The notes: generated by a model from the letters alone, not told the origin. A DNA stretch of 64,000 bases from Talpa occidentalis (GCF_014898055.3 NW_023601104.1:70539106-70603105); one strand, 5' to 3'. Numbered from the stretch's first letter, positions 12,279 through 26,805 are shown. Numbers and translations: made by a program.

Positions 12279-12975
12279 GATGATCAGTAGCTTTATACCA
12301 ATTTGAAATCACAGCATTTTAGTGTAGCGACAAAACAAATTTCCTTCTTGTCAGGTTCAAACACAGTTCAGCACAGATCTCAATATTGTTTTTCTTAGAT
12401 TCAGTTGATTCAGAATTCAACAAAATAGAAAATGACACCAACAATTTAATCATTGCAAAAACTGTGCATTACAGATATTCTCATTTCCATTTTACAAAGG
12501 TTAGTAACAGATCTATGGTTTCATTATCTTTAAAGCCCTCTAGCTCTTTCTACAAGACAGCATTGCTTTTGGATACAAAGACAATTAACAGAAATGTATC
12601 CCTAGTTAACAGGTAACAGTTGGCATCACACTTGAATACAGAATGTTGGCCTAATTCAGAATGCTATTCAATATGCTCACACACACATCCATGCGGCCCT
12701 TTTGAAAACATTTCCTGACAGGTCCTCAGATTGGAACCCTGGTCCCTTTTATGGAACTCAACCTACGTGACCCCACTGTCATCAATTTGTATGGCTGCCC
12801 TCCACTTTGACTTTCCTTATCTCCTTAAACTCTCTGCTCCTCAAACTGAGCCTTGATCTTACCCCACTCACTGCTATCATAAATGTAACCATTTTCTGCA
12901 TTTAGCTTATCCCTTCTCAAAAGTTTCTCCACTCAGGTCAAATCAAAAATCATCCATTTCTGTGATATAAGATAC
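12279..12975. other. Intron without recognised features
   Basis: No gene or mobile element recognised. The reading frame at 12386-12616 lacks any known motif. Confidence 0.5.
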
Positions 12976-14000
12976 AGAATCTCCACACTATTTCCCAGCG
13001 TGACTGAACCATTTTTTCAATCTTACTATTTGTGTGCAAAAGTTTTAAATTTTCCACATCCTTGCAAATACTTATCTTTTGGTTTTTTTAGATAACGGTC
13101 ATCCTACCAAGAATGAGGTGACATGTCATTGAATTTTGATTTGCATTTCCCTGGTGATGAGAGCTGATCAGTATCTATTATGTACCTGTTGGTCATTTGT
13201 ATGTCTTTTATGAAAAATGTCCATTCAAGTCCTTTGCCCATTTTTAATTGAGTTATTGTTTTGTCTTTTACTCTTGAATTTGTATACATTCCTCATATGT
13301 TTTGAGTTTTGAATCCTATCAGACATAGCATTTGCAAATATTTTTTTCCATTCGTAGGCTGCATTTTGATTACTCTGTTAATTTGCAAATATTTTTTTCC
13401 ATTCGTAGGCTGCATTTTGATTACTCTGTTAATTATTGCCTTTGCTATGCAGAAACTTCTGGTTTGATATAGTTCCACTTGTCTGTTTTCTGCTTTTGTT
13501 TTCTGTACTTTGGTGTCACATCCAAGATATTATTTCCAGACCAATGCCTTGATTGAAGATTCCCTCTATGTTTACTTTCTGGAATTTTATGGTTTCAGGG
13601 CTTATGTTTCAGTCTTTAATCCATTTTGAGTTGATTTTGCCTATGGTTGTAAAATAAGGATATAATTTCACCTTTCTGCATGTGTGTATCATTTTCCTAA
13701 TACCATTTATTGAAGAAACCATCCTTACCCTTGGCACCCTTGTCAAAGATCAGTCGACTATATACATGTGAGTTTATTTCTGGTCTCTGTATTCTATTCC
13801 ATTGTCTATATATCTGTCTCTATGCATAAGTAACATACTGTTTTCATTACTGTAAATTGGAATACATTTTGTAATCAGGGAAGTGCGATGCCACCAGTTT
13901 TATTTTTTCTTAAAATTCTTTAGCTATTTAGGGCCTTTTGTAGTTCCATCAAAATTTTAGGACTTTTTCTATTTCTGTAAAAGCATTACACTTTTAAAAA
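12976..14000 (-). mobile_element. Old L1M remnant in reverse orientation
   Basis: Plus-strand text is the reverse of L1: 'gatttgcatttccctggtga', 'gtcctttgcccatttttaat', 'gcctttgctatgcagaaact', 'taatccattttgagttgatt', 'taccatttattgaagaaacc', 'attctattccattgtctata' and 'gggaagtgcgatgccaccag'. These are the well-known reverse-complement phrases of the L1 ORF2 3' half and 3' UTR. Frames are destroyed. A 51 bp tandem duplication lies inside. Confidence 0.92.
13330..13431. repeat. Perfect 51 bp tandem duplication inside L1
   Basis: 13330-13380 is repeated exactly at 13381-13431 (unit starts atttgcaaatatttttttcc, ends ttgattactctgtta). Zero mismatches, although the surrounding L1 is old, so the duplication itself is recent. 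Confidence 0.97.
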
Positions 14001-14694
14001 ATATTTAAGTCTTTAAATAATTGATTAATGTCAAGTGGAGAGATCAAATTGAAAATTTTTTTCCATATGGGTAACTATTAATCCCTATAACATTTATTGA
14101 ATGATCTTACAATTCTGACAGATCTACATTTGCCTATTTCTGCCATATAAAAAAATCTTCCCATATGTTTGGGCATACTTTTAGACTCATTATCTTGTGC
14201 CATTGCCATATGTCAATTTGATTGTCCCTAAGCCAAAATCACAGTCTTAATTACTACTCATTACTCCCCCTCACTACAATGTTGCATCTGTCTCAACTAC
14301 TCTAATAACTCTACTTTTTTATCAAGTCAACCAGTAAGTTCCATCTTGCAAAATGCAGGTGGAATTTTCACATTTTATTTTAGTTGTCCTTTAGAAGACT
14401 AAAAGACAGGTGTTCATTTAATCGCTTGGAGTCCACAAAATCAGATAATTCTTTTTTAATCCAGCATCACCACAACTGTTCAATGTCCATGCTGGCCATT
14501 TCTCATCTGTCTGACATTTAAATCTAGGAGTAATTCAAAGTTTGATATTATGTTCTATTCTTTCTCCTGGCTATAATGTAATTTTCAAGTGACCAAAAGT
14601 AGGTATTCATGGCCTTTTATATATCAATGGTTTCCAAATTTATATGCTCTTTGATCCCCAGAATTATATCTATAAATAAGTATTTGTTGAGGAT

Positions 14695-14775
14695 TTACCA
14701 TGCACCAAGCATGATTCTAACTGCTAATTACTCAGTGAACACAAGAAGTAGAATTCCTGCCTGTGTAAAATGTTT
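14695..14775 (+). repeat. Possible ancient interspersed repeat
   Basis: 'gatttaccatgcaccaagca', 'tgattctaactgctaattac' and 'agaattcctgcctgtgtaaa' resemble the mammal-wide repeat 'tgccaggcactgttctagg ... gaacaaaacagacaaaaatccctgcc'. Family not certain. Confidence 0.4.
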
Positions 14776-14779
14776 ATTC

Positions 14780-15112
14780 TAACAGGGTTTAATTTTGTTA
14801 ATCCCTTTGTTTTGTTTCTATATATTCCACATATGAGTGAAATCATCTGGTATTTGTCTTTCTCCTTCTGACTTATTCCGCAAATACAAAATTACTAATT
14901 CCAAGGTATATCTTCACCCTTATGTTCATTGCAGCACTATTTATAATAGCCATGTTATAGAAACAAGCTAAGTGTCTAAAGACAGATTGGTAGCTTAAGA
15001 AGATGTAGCATATAAACAGAATGGAATACTATTCAGCTATAAAATGAACTCTTGCCATTTGTGACAACATGAGTAGAACTAGAGAGGATTATACTAAGTG
15101 AAATATATGATA
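14780..15112 (-). mobile_element. L1 3' fragment with internal inversion
   Basis: 14800-14880 is L1 3' sequence on the minus strand (reverse of 'aagtcagaaggagaaagaca aatac ... ttcactcatatgtgg'). 14890-15112 is the directly preceding L1 segment on the plus strand ('ttcattgcagcactatttat', 'gaagatgtagcatataaac', 'ggattatactaagtgaaata'). The two parts are adjacent in L1 but point away from each other, as in twin-priming insertions. No poly(A) tail is evident. Confidence 0.7.
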
Positions 15113-16292
15113 TTTAAATTAACATGTCCATAAATGACATTTTATTATTATGCAACAATGTTCATTTATTTACATATTATCTATGGGCCTTCCTATGCTA
15201 CAGTGACAAAATGAATTGCTGAAACAGAGGTCACATGGTCCACAATGTCTAAACTATGTACATAGTTATTAACTGAGACAACTGGGTACAAACTTGGTGG
15301 ATTGACTGGTCTGTTTCTCTTCTAATGGTGACTGGTTTTCCATAGGAAATCTGCTTCTCATTACTTTTTATTTATTGTCCAGACACAAATTTATATATTA
15401 AACTATTAATTTAAACTATCTTCTGATTTTTCTTGGCTACTAAAAAAATTTTTTCTCACAAAATCTTCCTAAACATACACTTAAACTTTAACCTTACAAA
15501 TGAAAATACCATGAAAGAATATATATTTTGTGAAGTAATTGACCATATAACTGATATTTGGCTGATAGACCAGATTAGCTGACTAAGAACTCAATCATCT
15601 TCCCACTGAACTAGCATTTTATCCTTCATACCCCACACACATTATCTCCAGTCTGTACTCAAACTGTGGAACCCTTTGTTTTTCACCTTGGTGTCTAAGC
15701 TCTGTCAAAGATCTGCATTAGCTATGTCCAAGATTTATAATTATTTCTCAAGAGCCCATACCTCATCTGAGCAACGTGTATACATTTTCAGACAGCCTCT
15801 GTTGTGGGATTTAAGTCTGAGATTTTGACAACACAATTCCAATAAAAAGCTAACAATACTTAACAATACCATCTTATAAGAAGATGGTGAGTAGAAAGGG
15901 TAGGGAATTTTATTTGAAAAAGTAAACACATGGTCCAAATTCAACTTTCACGGTGTGTTTCCAAGGCAAGGCATTTCTTAGAGTTTTAGTTCCCTATTAG
16001 TACATGGGAATACTTGTAGTGTTGGAAAGAGTAAAAATTAAGCATATTAAGATTATTGCCCTGCTAAATTCGTGAAGAATAAAAGACTAATGCCTAGTAT
16101 TAAGAATGTTATTCTGAAAAAGGATACACACAAACTTATGTTGGCTATAGCTCATTTGAACTTTTAAAAGAAATAAAATGTAAAAATAATATAAACTATA
16201 AAATGTACATACCTTTTGATCTGGTAAACCCAATTCTCAGTATTTATCTTAATTATTAGACATCTTAAGTCTCCAACAATATGGGGATTGGT
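15113..16292. other. Intron without recognised features
   Basis: AT-rich. No gene, RNA or clear repeat was recognised. Confidence 0.55.
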
Positions 16293-16304
16293 AAACATAT
16301 TTTA

Positions 16305-16582
16305 TTTTGTTTTTTGTTTTTTTTTAAAAGATTTATTTATTTATTTATACAAGCACGGTGTATAGTCAGAAGCATGGGAGGGTGAGAGAATTCCAGAGCC
16401 AAAGCGGGGAACAGAACAAGCAGACTGATGAAATACACAGCTGAGGGGAGCAGTGGGCGTGGCAGGAGAGGTCTGCACGCCATGTGGACACTCCCCAGTG
16501 GCCAGGGATCAAACAGGCGCTGCAGAGGCTGTGGGCAGTTTTGTAGCCCAGCACTCAACCACTGCACCACCAGGGGAGGCCC
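16305..16582 (-). mobile_element. tRNA-derived SINE, copy 3 (type A)
   Basis: Reverse orientation: poly(T) and 'aagatttatttatttattta' at the left, 'accaggggaggccc' at the right. Perfect 12 bp flanking repeats aaacatatttta at 16293-16304 and 16583-16594. Confidence 0.93.
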
Positions 16583-16594
16583 AAACATATTTTA

Positions 16595-19500
16595 AATAGA
16601 ATAAAAATATCTATATGGTATCTATATTTATAAGATGAATATATGTTTGTAAAATCACAAAATAAATGTGGCAAGCTATATTTCTGTGAGTGGTGGTATT
16701 ATGGGCAATTTACTATATTTTGTTTCTTTTTAGCTCATATATCTAATTATATATGTTATATATTTCTATTAAATAAACACTGTAGAAACAAAAAGGATTC
16801 TATAAATACTCTTCTAATATTTATTCACCCTTGGTAGAAAGGATAATAACAGAAGCATGAAGCCATACTGGGGTCATGATTATATTCTTTGGCGCTTGCC
16901 CACAAAAGCAACAATTCTAAACAGAATGGACTGACTATTTTAATGCAGATTAGGGTACCAGTATGTTCCTGTATAGATTTATGTGTTGTTATTTATTTTA
17001 AAGTCAAATTTTTAATTAATGTAAATATTCAGTTGAAATTGTTCTATGGCACATGGAAGGTAAAGGCCTCATACAGTCAATTAATGTCATTTAATTAATG
17101 AGATATTACTAGTTAATGAAATAACTAGATCTTTGTTTTTTTTTCTCCATTCTATTGTTTCCATCTTCAAATTAATTATTTGACTACTCACACACAGGGA
17201 ATTTCAGTTTTGTTATAAAATAGGAATAGTTTATTTTCCTAACTAGCTTTTAAATCTAAATTCTATTGTTTTCTGTCTTTAAAAACACACAGCTTCCTGA
17301 CTTTCTTATTCATGTCTTTTCCTTTAAAAAAAAATTGACATAGCTCCCAGTATTGTATTTTCAGCATAATCACAATTTGGAATCACATGTTAATCTATGT
17401 CAAAGCCTAGTGACAGAATGGTGAGAAAATAATTACAAACTGGCCCTCAGAACCATGCTAAAGTATTTTCAATCTGGTACATAAAAAGAATGCCTTAATA
17501 ACATTCCTACAGAGAGGTTTGAATCATTAAGGATCTAAGTCATACAATATTTCCTATTACTAGAGAAAAATTATACTACCTACTACCTGACACACAAAAA
17601 GCATACTAATTATCCTATCAGCTAACAATAATATAGAGATCACATTCAAACTATGCGAAAAGCTATGAGAAACAACATATATGATTGAAAGTTCTATTTA
17701 CTATCACAGGAAATATTATGTAAAACTCTTTTATCTATTTGTAATGTTTCTAATAAACCCAGGATCATTATTTCATTTAACTTCTGACATATGAAAGAAA
17801 AATTAAGAGGTTTCAGATAATGTCTGCCTTCTCATATAAGATCTACACTTCATACAAAGATGTAAACCTACTTTACCTCAATAAACAATTTGGAAAAAAA
17901 GATCTGCCGTACAGCTAGAAAAGAGAACTGTCAATAATAACTGAATGCTTACTTTGAAATATTCTGGTAAGTAACAACTGGGGAACACCATTGTACATGA
18001 CAATAGTTAAAATTCCCTTGCCATGTTTAGGTACCAGTAGAAAGTTAGAGTTTCAGGTATTTGGGGCATGATGTTTTCACCACAGGCTAAAGAACAACTC
18101 TTTACAATGATCAAGGAGGCACAGACTCCTGATGTAACAAGCAAGTTACTTAGAGACCACTAGAAAAACATTTCAGTTTCCCATAGGCCTGGCCTGGCTT
18201 AGCCCCATCAGATACTCTGGGGCCTCATAATTCTTTTAAGTGGTATTTGTTCTAAAACTTTGGGGGAAATATGGGTAATTTAATTTTTAAAACTACAATC
18301 CATAGAGGTGCATAAAAAATTACTGGAAGTAATTATAGAATTAGTATAGAATGTTAATCTATAATTCCTTTTATGCAGGATCTCTTAAATATATGTATCT
18401 TAAATATATGTATCTGAATTGCAAAACAGATGTGCTGTATAGTAGTACCTCAAATCATTCAGACACAATTATTGTGCAATCTTAGAATCAGGACTTGTAA
18501 GTTCATTTTGTATGAGTTTCTGCTGTATCCTTCAATAGCAGGGAGCTAATTTCCTCCAAGGACTTATACCACTGCTTTTTTAAATACTTCATTTCTTTAA
18601 AATACCCAGCTAGAAGCTGAACATAATATTTTATCTATTGCCTGTTTAACATGTATTATATTGGAATGATTATTACCTTTTTGATCCAAACATAAGCAGT
18701 ACTTTTAATGTTATCCTCAGAAGAATTGAGCTTCCTAGCTATACTCATAAGACGTATCACAAGACATACATAACACAGCACACTGGCTGTGTTACGCAAG
18801 GCTTTGGTTTTTGCAAGGCTTTGGTTCAGCTGTGCATCATCAAAAAATCCTCTGAGTATTTGAGTATTGAACCAAGAAAATGATGCCTTGTATGAGAATG
18901 TCATCCCCGGTTTCCTCTTTAGGAATGCAAAGAAATATTTAGACATGCTTCTCTAAGTCATATATATCATTTATATGTAATTGATTAAAAGGAAGTAACT
19001 TCAAGTTGTAGAAAAAAATATACTGCCAACTATATTTGGAAGGAGTATAGTACTTTGACAGACTTACTTAACAAAATTATGAAATTACTTATGAAATTTT
19101 TAAATATTTATAATCTCAATTTGTTAAAATTCCAAAGGCATAAATCTGTCTGAATGATTTGCATAATTCAATGAGAACTTTCAATACCATGGTACCTTCC
19201 TAGTGGTATTTTGTGCTTATTATAAAATATACAAATGAGAAAGGAAGAACAAAGATCTTTTTCTATCAATTTTTTTTTAAACTACATGTTAGGGAAAAAG
19301 GCAAGGTAGTAGAAAACAAAAATGATAAAGATTTCAGCTTCATTTATAAAACAAACTAAAAAAGTCCATTGTGATGGGAAATAATGTGTTCCACATAGCT
19401 TTATACAAGTTGTGTATTTTTTATACAGCACCAAAGGCAGAAAATAAAATCACAAGCCATTTACTTCATTTGAATTATTTCCCAGTAAAGTCACTTTAAA

Positions 19501-22500
19501 CTGCAGGATATATATTTTTTTGAGCTTTAACTGCCTCCCTTTCTATTTTTCCCCCTTAATCATCTTCTTTTACTTTTAAAGCCTTACTCATTTCACCTAT
19601 TTCTCAATCTTTTCAGTGCACAGAATATTAGCAAGTAGCAAAATCCAGAGGATGGATTTTGGTTATTACACTTAAAAAGAATCTAAAGCAGCTATAGTAA
19701 TTAGCAGTCAATAAAATACTTTCAACTAAATAAAATTAATCTAGCTGCTGTTCTATATAAAAATATTGCCTAAAACAATCTTTCTTGATAGAATTGCTAT
19801 AATCTCCACATCAGTACTGGTTTTAATGCCACCATTTGTATTAGATAAAGCATTATTCGTATAAAACAAGTTAAGACTGAATTAAATCACAGTGATTAAC
19901 TTGCTTGTAGCTTACAGCTGAATTTTAAGATCTATAAAACTAAATATGTGGAAATGATAGAAGGAAATCTCTATAATTGGGGCAAAGGTTTTTCTCTAAT
20001 TAAATGCAATGCATCATTAAATTCTATTGTACTAGCACCTTAAATATATAACTGTTTAAGAACTAATAAGAGAAAAGAAGCATTAGATTAAAAATATTTG
20101 ACTTTGTACATTACATTTCAATTGTTTGTAATATATCTCATAGCTAAATCTAATACCCACCATTAATAAACTATTTGAAAGAAACAATAAAATGTGATAA
20201 GAGACACAGAGTAAGACAAAGTATATGATTGAGTAATGTAAAGAGGTCTCTGATACCAAATCTGGGGTAACTGTTAAAATTCAGATGCTGTTTATTAAAG
20301 CTATATCCTAAATTATATCCATATTTCTGAGATTGCAACTAAAATAAAAATTTATATGATTATTGTCATCAAACTTTCATTTATTTTCTACTCTTGTATA
20401 TTAGTATATTCGATCAATTTCATTTTGTTATCAAAAAAGTATAGTATAGATGAATATGATAGAAAACAGAAAGAAAGATAGAGAGCGAGCACTATTATGA
20501 AGGTCATGTATGTTCACCATCTGTGTGCTAAGAATATAGTATAAAGGTAAAAAAGGTGTCAGCACAGAACAGTTATTGGATTTTACAATAACCCAGATAG
20601 GACATAATAGTGACTTGAACAAGGTGACAGTAATGGATGTGGTAAGAACTGAAGGTGAAAACAGGTTTGGGGGAGGTTTTAACATGAGGGTTTCTTTTCT
20701 AAATAAAAGGACAAAAGAATAGACCTTCCATTTATTTCATTAAGGAAGAATGTCAGTGGAGCAGGTTTATAAGAGATGATTAGGAGTTCATTTCTGGACT
20801 TCATTGGACAAGATAGTCAGCAGGACAGCAGAGTCTAACTCAAGGAACGTATCCAAAATAAATATGAACATTTGGATGACGTTAGCATACATTTTTAAAA
20901 TCATGAAATAGTATGACATCAGTGAAGAGAGTATAGATAAAGAAGGGGAGAGGCATAAAGATATTTTCTAATGAAGCAGAAATGTAAATATCCCCAAATT
21001 TAGGATATTATCTTGTTCAAATTGTTTCCAAGAAATGCCCTATCAAATTACACATCAAATTACAGAGACCAGAATTACATGATATTATCAGTCACAACAG
21101 CCTTTGCTAAGATTGGGCATTATTTTCATTCATTTAATATAACAACAACAAAAAAATGGTTTCTTGCTGTTTTAGTATTTATCATTACAAATGAAATAAA
21201 TTATTATACATTTATTAGATTTCTTTCCTTTTCTTCTATAAGTTGCCTACTTACTCTGTACTCTCCAGCCCCCAATTTTTTATTATTTTTGTTGATTTAC
21301 AAGATAATTTTACAAATTAGGGTAATTTTTACTTTTTTTTACATGTGATACTTGTTATAAATGCTTTATTTTCATTTTCATGTTTTATTGTGAGATGTTT
21401 TACATTTTTAGCCAAAGGTATTTATCTATAATTTTATTATATACTCCATTAGTTTAATATGTAAAGACATAAATATGTTCACTTATTATTTTCTAAAAGT
21501 TTATACTTACTTTTTACATTTAACACTCAGTCCTTCTGCTATTTATGGTAACCCATGCATGGTGATTCTCATTAAATATTTTCTTAGATATTTAGCTCAT
21601 TTTTTAATTATATTAAATAACATATCAGTTCCATCATTGCAATGTGTCTTTTACTCATCTTCAGTGCTCATCCATAGTGGTCTAGTCCTGAGATCTCTAA
21701 TTTGCTTTGACTACAAATTCTTGTGTCTATGTTTTAAGAGTTTGATATTGAATTTTAAAGTTATGTGTTATAAGTACTATTTATTTAGTAAATAACTGAA
21801 TGCCTAGCAGGCATATGGGACTTCTGCTCTGCTTGTTAGATTCTCTGCTGAGCCAGAACTGCATGTCAAACTTTCTTCTTGTCCAATATAGATATGGTAT
21901 GTAGTCTTAAAATGCATCTTTAAATTAGTGGGAATCTCCTAGACCTCCATCCCAGGCCCAGCTTTGTTACACTTTGCATTTTTTTTTCACTGTAATTATT
22001 GTTAGTTATTGCTAATATTTATCAATTGGAGGATGGATTTACATAGTAAACTGGGAGAAATCAGTAAAGTCATGGAGAAATTTGCTATCATTTTAAACTT
22101 CAGATATGTTTTATGCATGTACCACACAACTTTCATCTTTGCCACAGTTATTTGTATCTGCCTCTCCTGTCATTCAAAATTTTTTGAAGTTTCCTCCATT
22201 CAGTTTAGAGGCACATCCTTGACTTTTTTAATTCACAAATTATTTTATTATGTGTACTTGTTTTTCATTTGAATTAAAATTTAACTTCATTTTTAGTAAT
22301 AGCCTTCCTATCTTTTTTTCCTATTACTCTATTTTTCCTGGATAATCTACTAATTAGAGGTACATTTCTGTGACCACAAATGAATAAACAAACAAAATCC
22401 ATGGAAAGTAATGGGAAAACAGAAAATGTTCCCTGGTGCATGGTGTTGGCACTTCCAGCTATACCACGCGATTGCATTGTACCTTAACTGCACTATCAAG

Positions 22501-23320
22501 CAGGTAACTGAGCAGGTCTTTGAGGGGAAGCTTGTGAGAATCTACTCGTTTCCATTCCTGAGCCAATCCAATGTCCAGGAACACAAAGCATAACCTCAAA
22601 AATCTACCACAAACTGCATCTGTGGCATTAAGTTCTAGGTGAGGCTCCTTTCTAAATGTAAAAGGTCATTATTCCACCATTTTACTGATGTTTTCTGTCA
22701 TCTTCTATATGACACCATTGAATTTTCTAGAAAGCAAAGCTTTTGACTGAGTTGGTGATTGACATATCTCAGTTTCACTGAAAGTGAGTGTCAAAGGACA
22801 CCCTACATTTGATGATGTCTTAAACAGAATCTCACTTACACCCCTGAAGATGATTCTAAATCAGTCTTTGGAAATCCTCCCTACTAACTGTATATTGCCT
22901 AGATGTACATTAACCAAGTCCCACAGAAATGTATCTTTATTCTCCTCTGTGATCATATATTCTACTTCAAGTGGCTGTAAAATTAATACTGCATCTTGCA
23001 AAATCTCCTCCACAGAGTTACCCCTGAACATCTCACTTGCACTGTCTCTGATGGTCTCCCTCTGTGCTCTTACATTCCATACCCATTCCCTATGCCTTCC
23101 CTCAACACCCGCTCTTGGTAACACTTGATCACTTTAAACTACCTACTTGCTATGAAATTCTCCTAAACACCTACTTGGCTCATCTGCTATTTTTTTTTTT
23201 ATTGAAAGATGCTAACTGAGCAGATCTTAAAGAAAAAATTCAATTCAACCCCATATTATCAAAATAAATCAAATTTGTGGGAAATGGGCTATGAATGATC
23301 CCATTATCATATGTCAAAAA
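16595..23320. other. Long quiet AT-rich intron segment
   Basis: About 6.7 kb without a SINE or young L1. I saw only small local repeats: a TATATGTATCT-type doublet at 18385-18412 and a 17 bp tandem doublet gcaaggctttggttttt at 18795-18827. There is also a possible ancient repeat at 20440-20830. Reading frames such as 18656-18946 (minus, 96 codons) and 21013-21348 show no recognisable domain. Confidence 0.5.
20440..20850 (+). repeat. Possible ancient interspersed repeat
   Basis: 'acaataacccagataggaca', 'gtgacttgaacaaggtgaca' and 'gtaatggatgtggtaagaac' recall an old mammal-wide repeat ('tgcaataatccaggtgagag atgatggtggcttggac'). Recognition only. Confidence 0.35.
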
Positions 23321-23330
23321 CCAGTATCCC

Positions 23331-23606
23331 GGGCCTCCCTAGTGGTGCAAGGTGTTAAGCACCGCACTATGAAGCAATCTACAGCCTCTGCAGTACAAGT
23401 TTGATCCCTGGCCAGGGAGCTACCCACATGGCGCAGCAAACCTCTCCTGACTCGCCTGCTGCTCCGCTCAGCAGTGTATTTCAGTCGATTTCTGCCTTTT
23501 CTGTCCCCCGCTCTGTCTCTGGCGAATCCTCTCACCCCCCCGCATCTCTGGCCTGTACCCCAGCTCTTGTATGCATAAATAAATAAATCTTTAAAAAAAA
23601 AAAAAC
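23331..23606 (+). mobile_element. tRNA-derived SINE, copy 4 (type B)
   Basis: gggcctccctagtggtgcaa at the start; 'gttaagcaccgcactatgaa' and the end 'gtatgcataaataaataaat' define type B. Perfect 10 bp flanking repeat ccagtatccc at 23321-23330 and 23607-23616. Confidence 0.93.
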
Positions 23607-23833
23607 CCAGTATCCCAAAATAACAGTCCTCACAAATGCTTGTAAAAAAAAAAAAAATACACTCAATGTTTTTTCTAAAACTCATGTGTGCAAGTCCTAT
23701 TTGCCATTCCTGCATTCGATGTGAATCAACTGAATGTAGAAAGTGACAATTATTTTTAACTTGGTTTTGTTTATTGCAAGGAGGATGTTGGATCCTTCTC
23801 CCACAAATACGAGATCAAAAAAGTTAAAAGAGC

Positions 23834-24104
23834 TTCCAACTCCCTGGTGGCGCAGTGGTAGAGCTCTGGGTTGCAAAGCTGCCCTCAGCCTCTGCAGCAC
23901 CAGTTCGATCCCCAGCCATCGGGCGAGGGTCCCACATGGCGCGCAGACCTCTCCTGCCGCCCACTGCTCCCCTCAGCAGTGTATTTCATTGGTCTGCCTG
24001 TTCTGCTCTCCCCTCTGGCTCTGGTGAATTCTCTCACCCTCTGTGCTTCTGACTGTACCCAGTGCTTGTATAAATAAATAAATAAATCTTTAAATAAAAA
24101 AATG
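23834..24104 (+). mobile_element. tRNA-derived SINE, copy 5 (type A)
   Basis: 'actccctggtggcgcagtgg', B-box ccagttcgatccccagcc, and end 'gtacccagtgcttgtataaa'. Only a 7 bp flanking match (aaagagc at 23827-23833 and 24105-24111), so the exact ends are less sure. Confidence 0.88.
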
Positions 24105-24949
<845 letters not shown>

Positions 24950-25908
24950 TCAGTCGACCAAGATATCTATCAACTTTTAGGAGTAAGTGCATTTCAACCC
25001 CTGAGAAGAGTGACTGGAATTTGGGATCCACTCTGTAAGTGTTACCTTCAATATGATAAACATGATTTTATGAGCAGGAACCACTCTTATTAAGGTGACA
25101 AAATAGTCGGGGGTTAACAGCTTTCATGAGGAATTAAATGATCCAAAGTTGTAATTTACTTAAGAGAGTCTATCCTGATGACTAAAGTCATCCTTCAGCC
25201 TTGTCCTCCTGAATGAAGCCTAATGACTTTAAATATTCCTGGGATTGATGATCCAGTTTAGAAATGTATATGCTCCCTCACTACTTGCTCCATCCAGCTG
25301 TTGGAATACTTCCCTGCTTATAAATATTTTTGACAGAACATCAGAAATGTATGGAGTAGAGACAAATTAAAGTATGCATTTTTAGAAAGTTTTGAAAATG
25401 AACAGGACTGGAATTAACAGCTAAATAAAACTAAAGGAGTGCCTGAAAATTCCAGTTTCCCAGTGCTGGAAGCTTTTTGATTCCACTATTTTAACTAAAA
25501 GTAAAACCACAATGTAAAAACAAACAATGGTGCAGACCATTGTTTCCTACAAATGGGAAAGGGTTTTTTATGCCTCTGAAGTGCCATCCCTCTTCCTCAT
25601 CCTGTATTTACCAACTCTTCCCTTTCCAGACCTGGTCAGTCTACTAATGTTGACCTGACCCTACAAAAGTTTTATCCTGTGCCTCTTAGTATGCAAATCA
25701 ACATTACCCCAAAACAAGCAAAAACAATGAGTTCAGCCCAAACTGTTCACACCGCCAACTTTAGTCATACAACACCCCTAACCTACCCTGTCTCTTTGAT
25801 TCCATTTCTTTAACAGTAAGCTCTTTTGAAGGGGGGGCAGAACACTAATCCCCTTAAAATTTGGTAAACACAATGTTTAGTAGCCACACACATTCCATTA
25901 AGAATTTA

Positions 25909-26020
25909 TCCAAAAAGTAAAATATCAGATATGACAATGATCAAGATAATTATTAAGACAATGATCCAAAAAGTAAAATATCAGATGCAACATCGATCAA
26001 GATAATTATTAAGACAAATA
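25909..26020. repeat. 56 bp imperfect tandem duplication
   Basis: 25909-25964 and 25965-26020 share tccaaaaagtaaaatatcag and gatcaagataattattaaga, with a few differences between (atatgacaatgat versus atgcaacatcgat). Confidence 0.9.
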
Positions 26021-26805
26021 AGACAACGATCACTTGCATTCTACATCCTGCAAGCCTTTGAAAAATGACCCCCCCATCCACAAAGATAGGTTGCTTCATT
26101 TTGCAATTTCATCAACCAAATCCCATTTGATAGAAATGGTATAAAATCAAGCTGGTGAGGCATCTTAAGATTCTGAATCTACTTTCAGAAAATCATTTAC
26201 AAATTTTTAAGAACAATTGTTCTCTGAGTACAACAAATTATAATTTCACAACAGATAGCTATTACTTTATAAGCATTTACTCAGTTTTCTTCCTATTATT
26301 TAGGGATTTTTGATGCCAATGAAGGACAGTTTTTAAGATAGTTGACATTTTGTTAAAACTGAGTAGGGAGGCTTTGTGCTGACATTTCACAACCAGGCTT
26401 TCAAATCTTTGAATATTTATATTTAAAAACAAAGCTGAAAATAGAGATAATAACAGACACAGTATCTCTATTCCACTATTAATGGTATTTAAAACAGAAA
26501 AAACATGAACAAATTAATGATACAAGAATCAGGAATTAAATAAGGAATTTTACATTTTCAGAAAAGGGAAGTAAGAATTTTTGCTTTTAAAATAAATGAT
26601 TATTTTAGGGATCAATAAAATAATGCAACAATCATGTTTAATAGTTCCTAGCTCCTACAAGCTATAATAAAAGTTACAGCATGAACTATTATTTTCACAT
26701 GTTTAACTTTTGGCTCCTTAAAATGTTTGCAAGTGCTATATTTGCAGAAGTGTCTTACTACTGCCTTTCAGTTTAACGAATTACCACAAACATTTCATCT
26801 TTTTC

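Noticed and set aside
18656..18946. 96-codon minus-strand frame as a possible gene or processed pseudogene
   Set aside because: No recognisable family motif, contains a 17 bp tandem doublet, and lies in AT-rich intron; chance is the simplest explanation. A BLASTP hit would change this.
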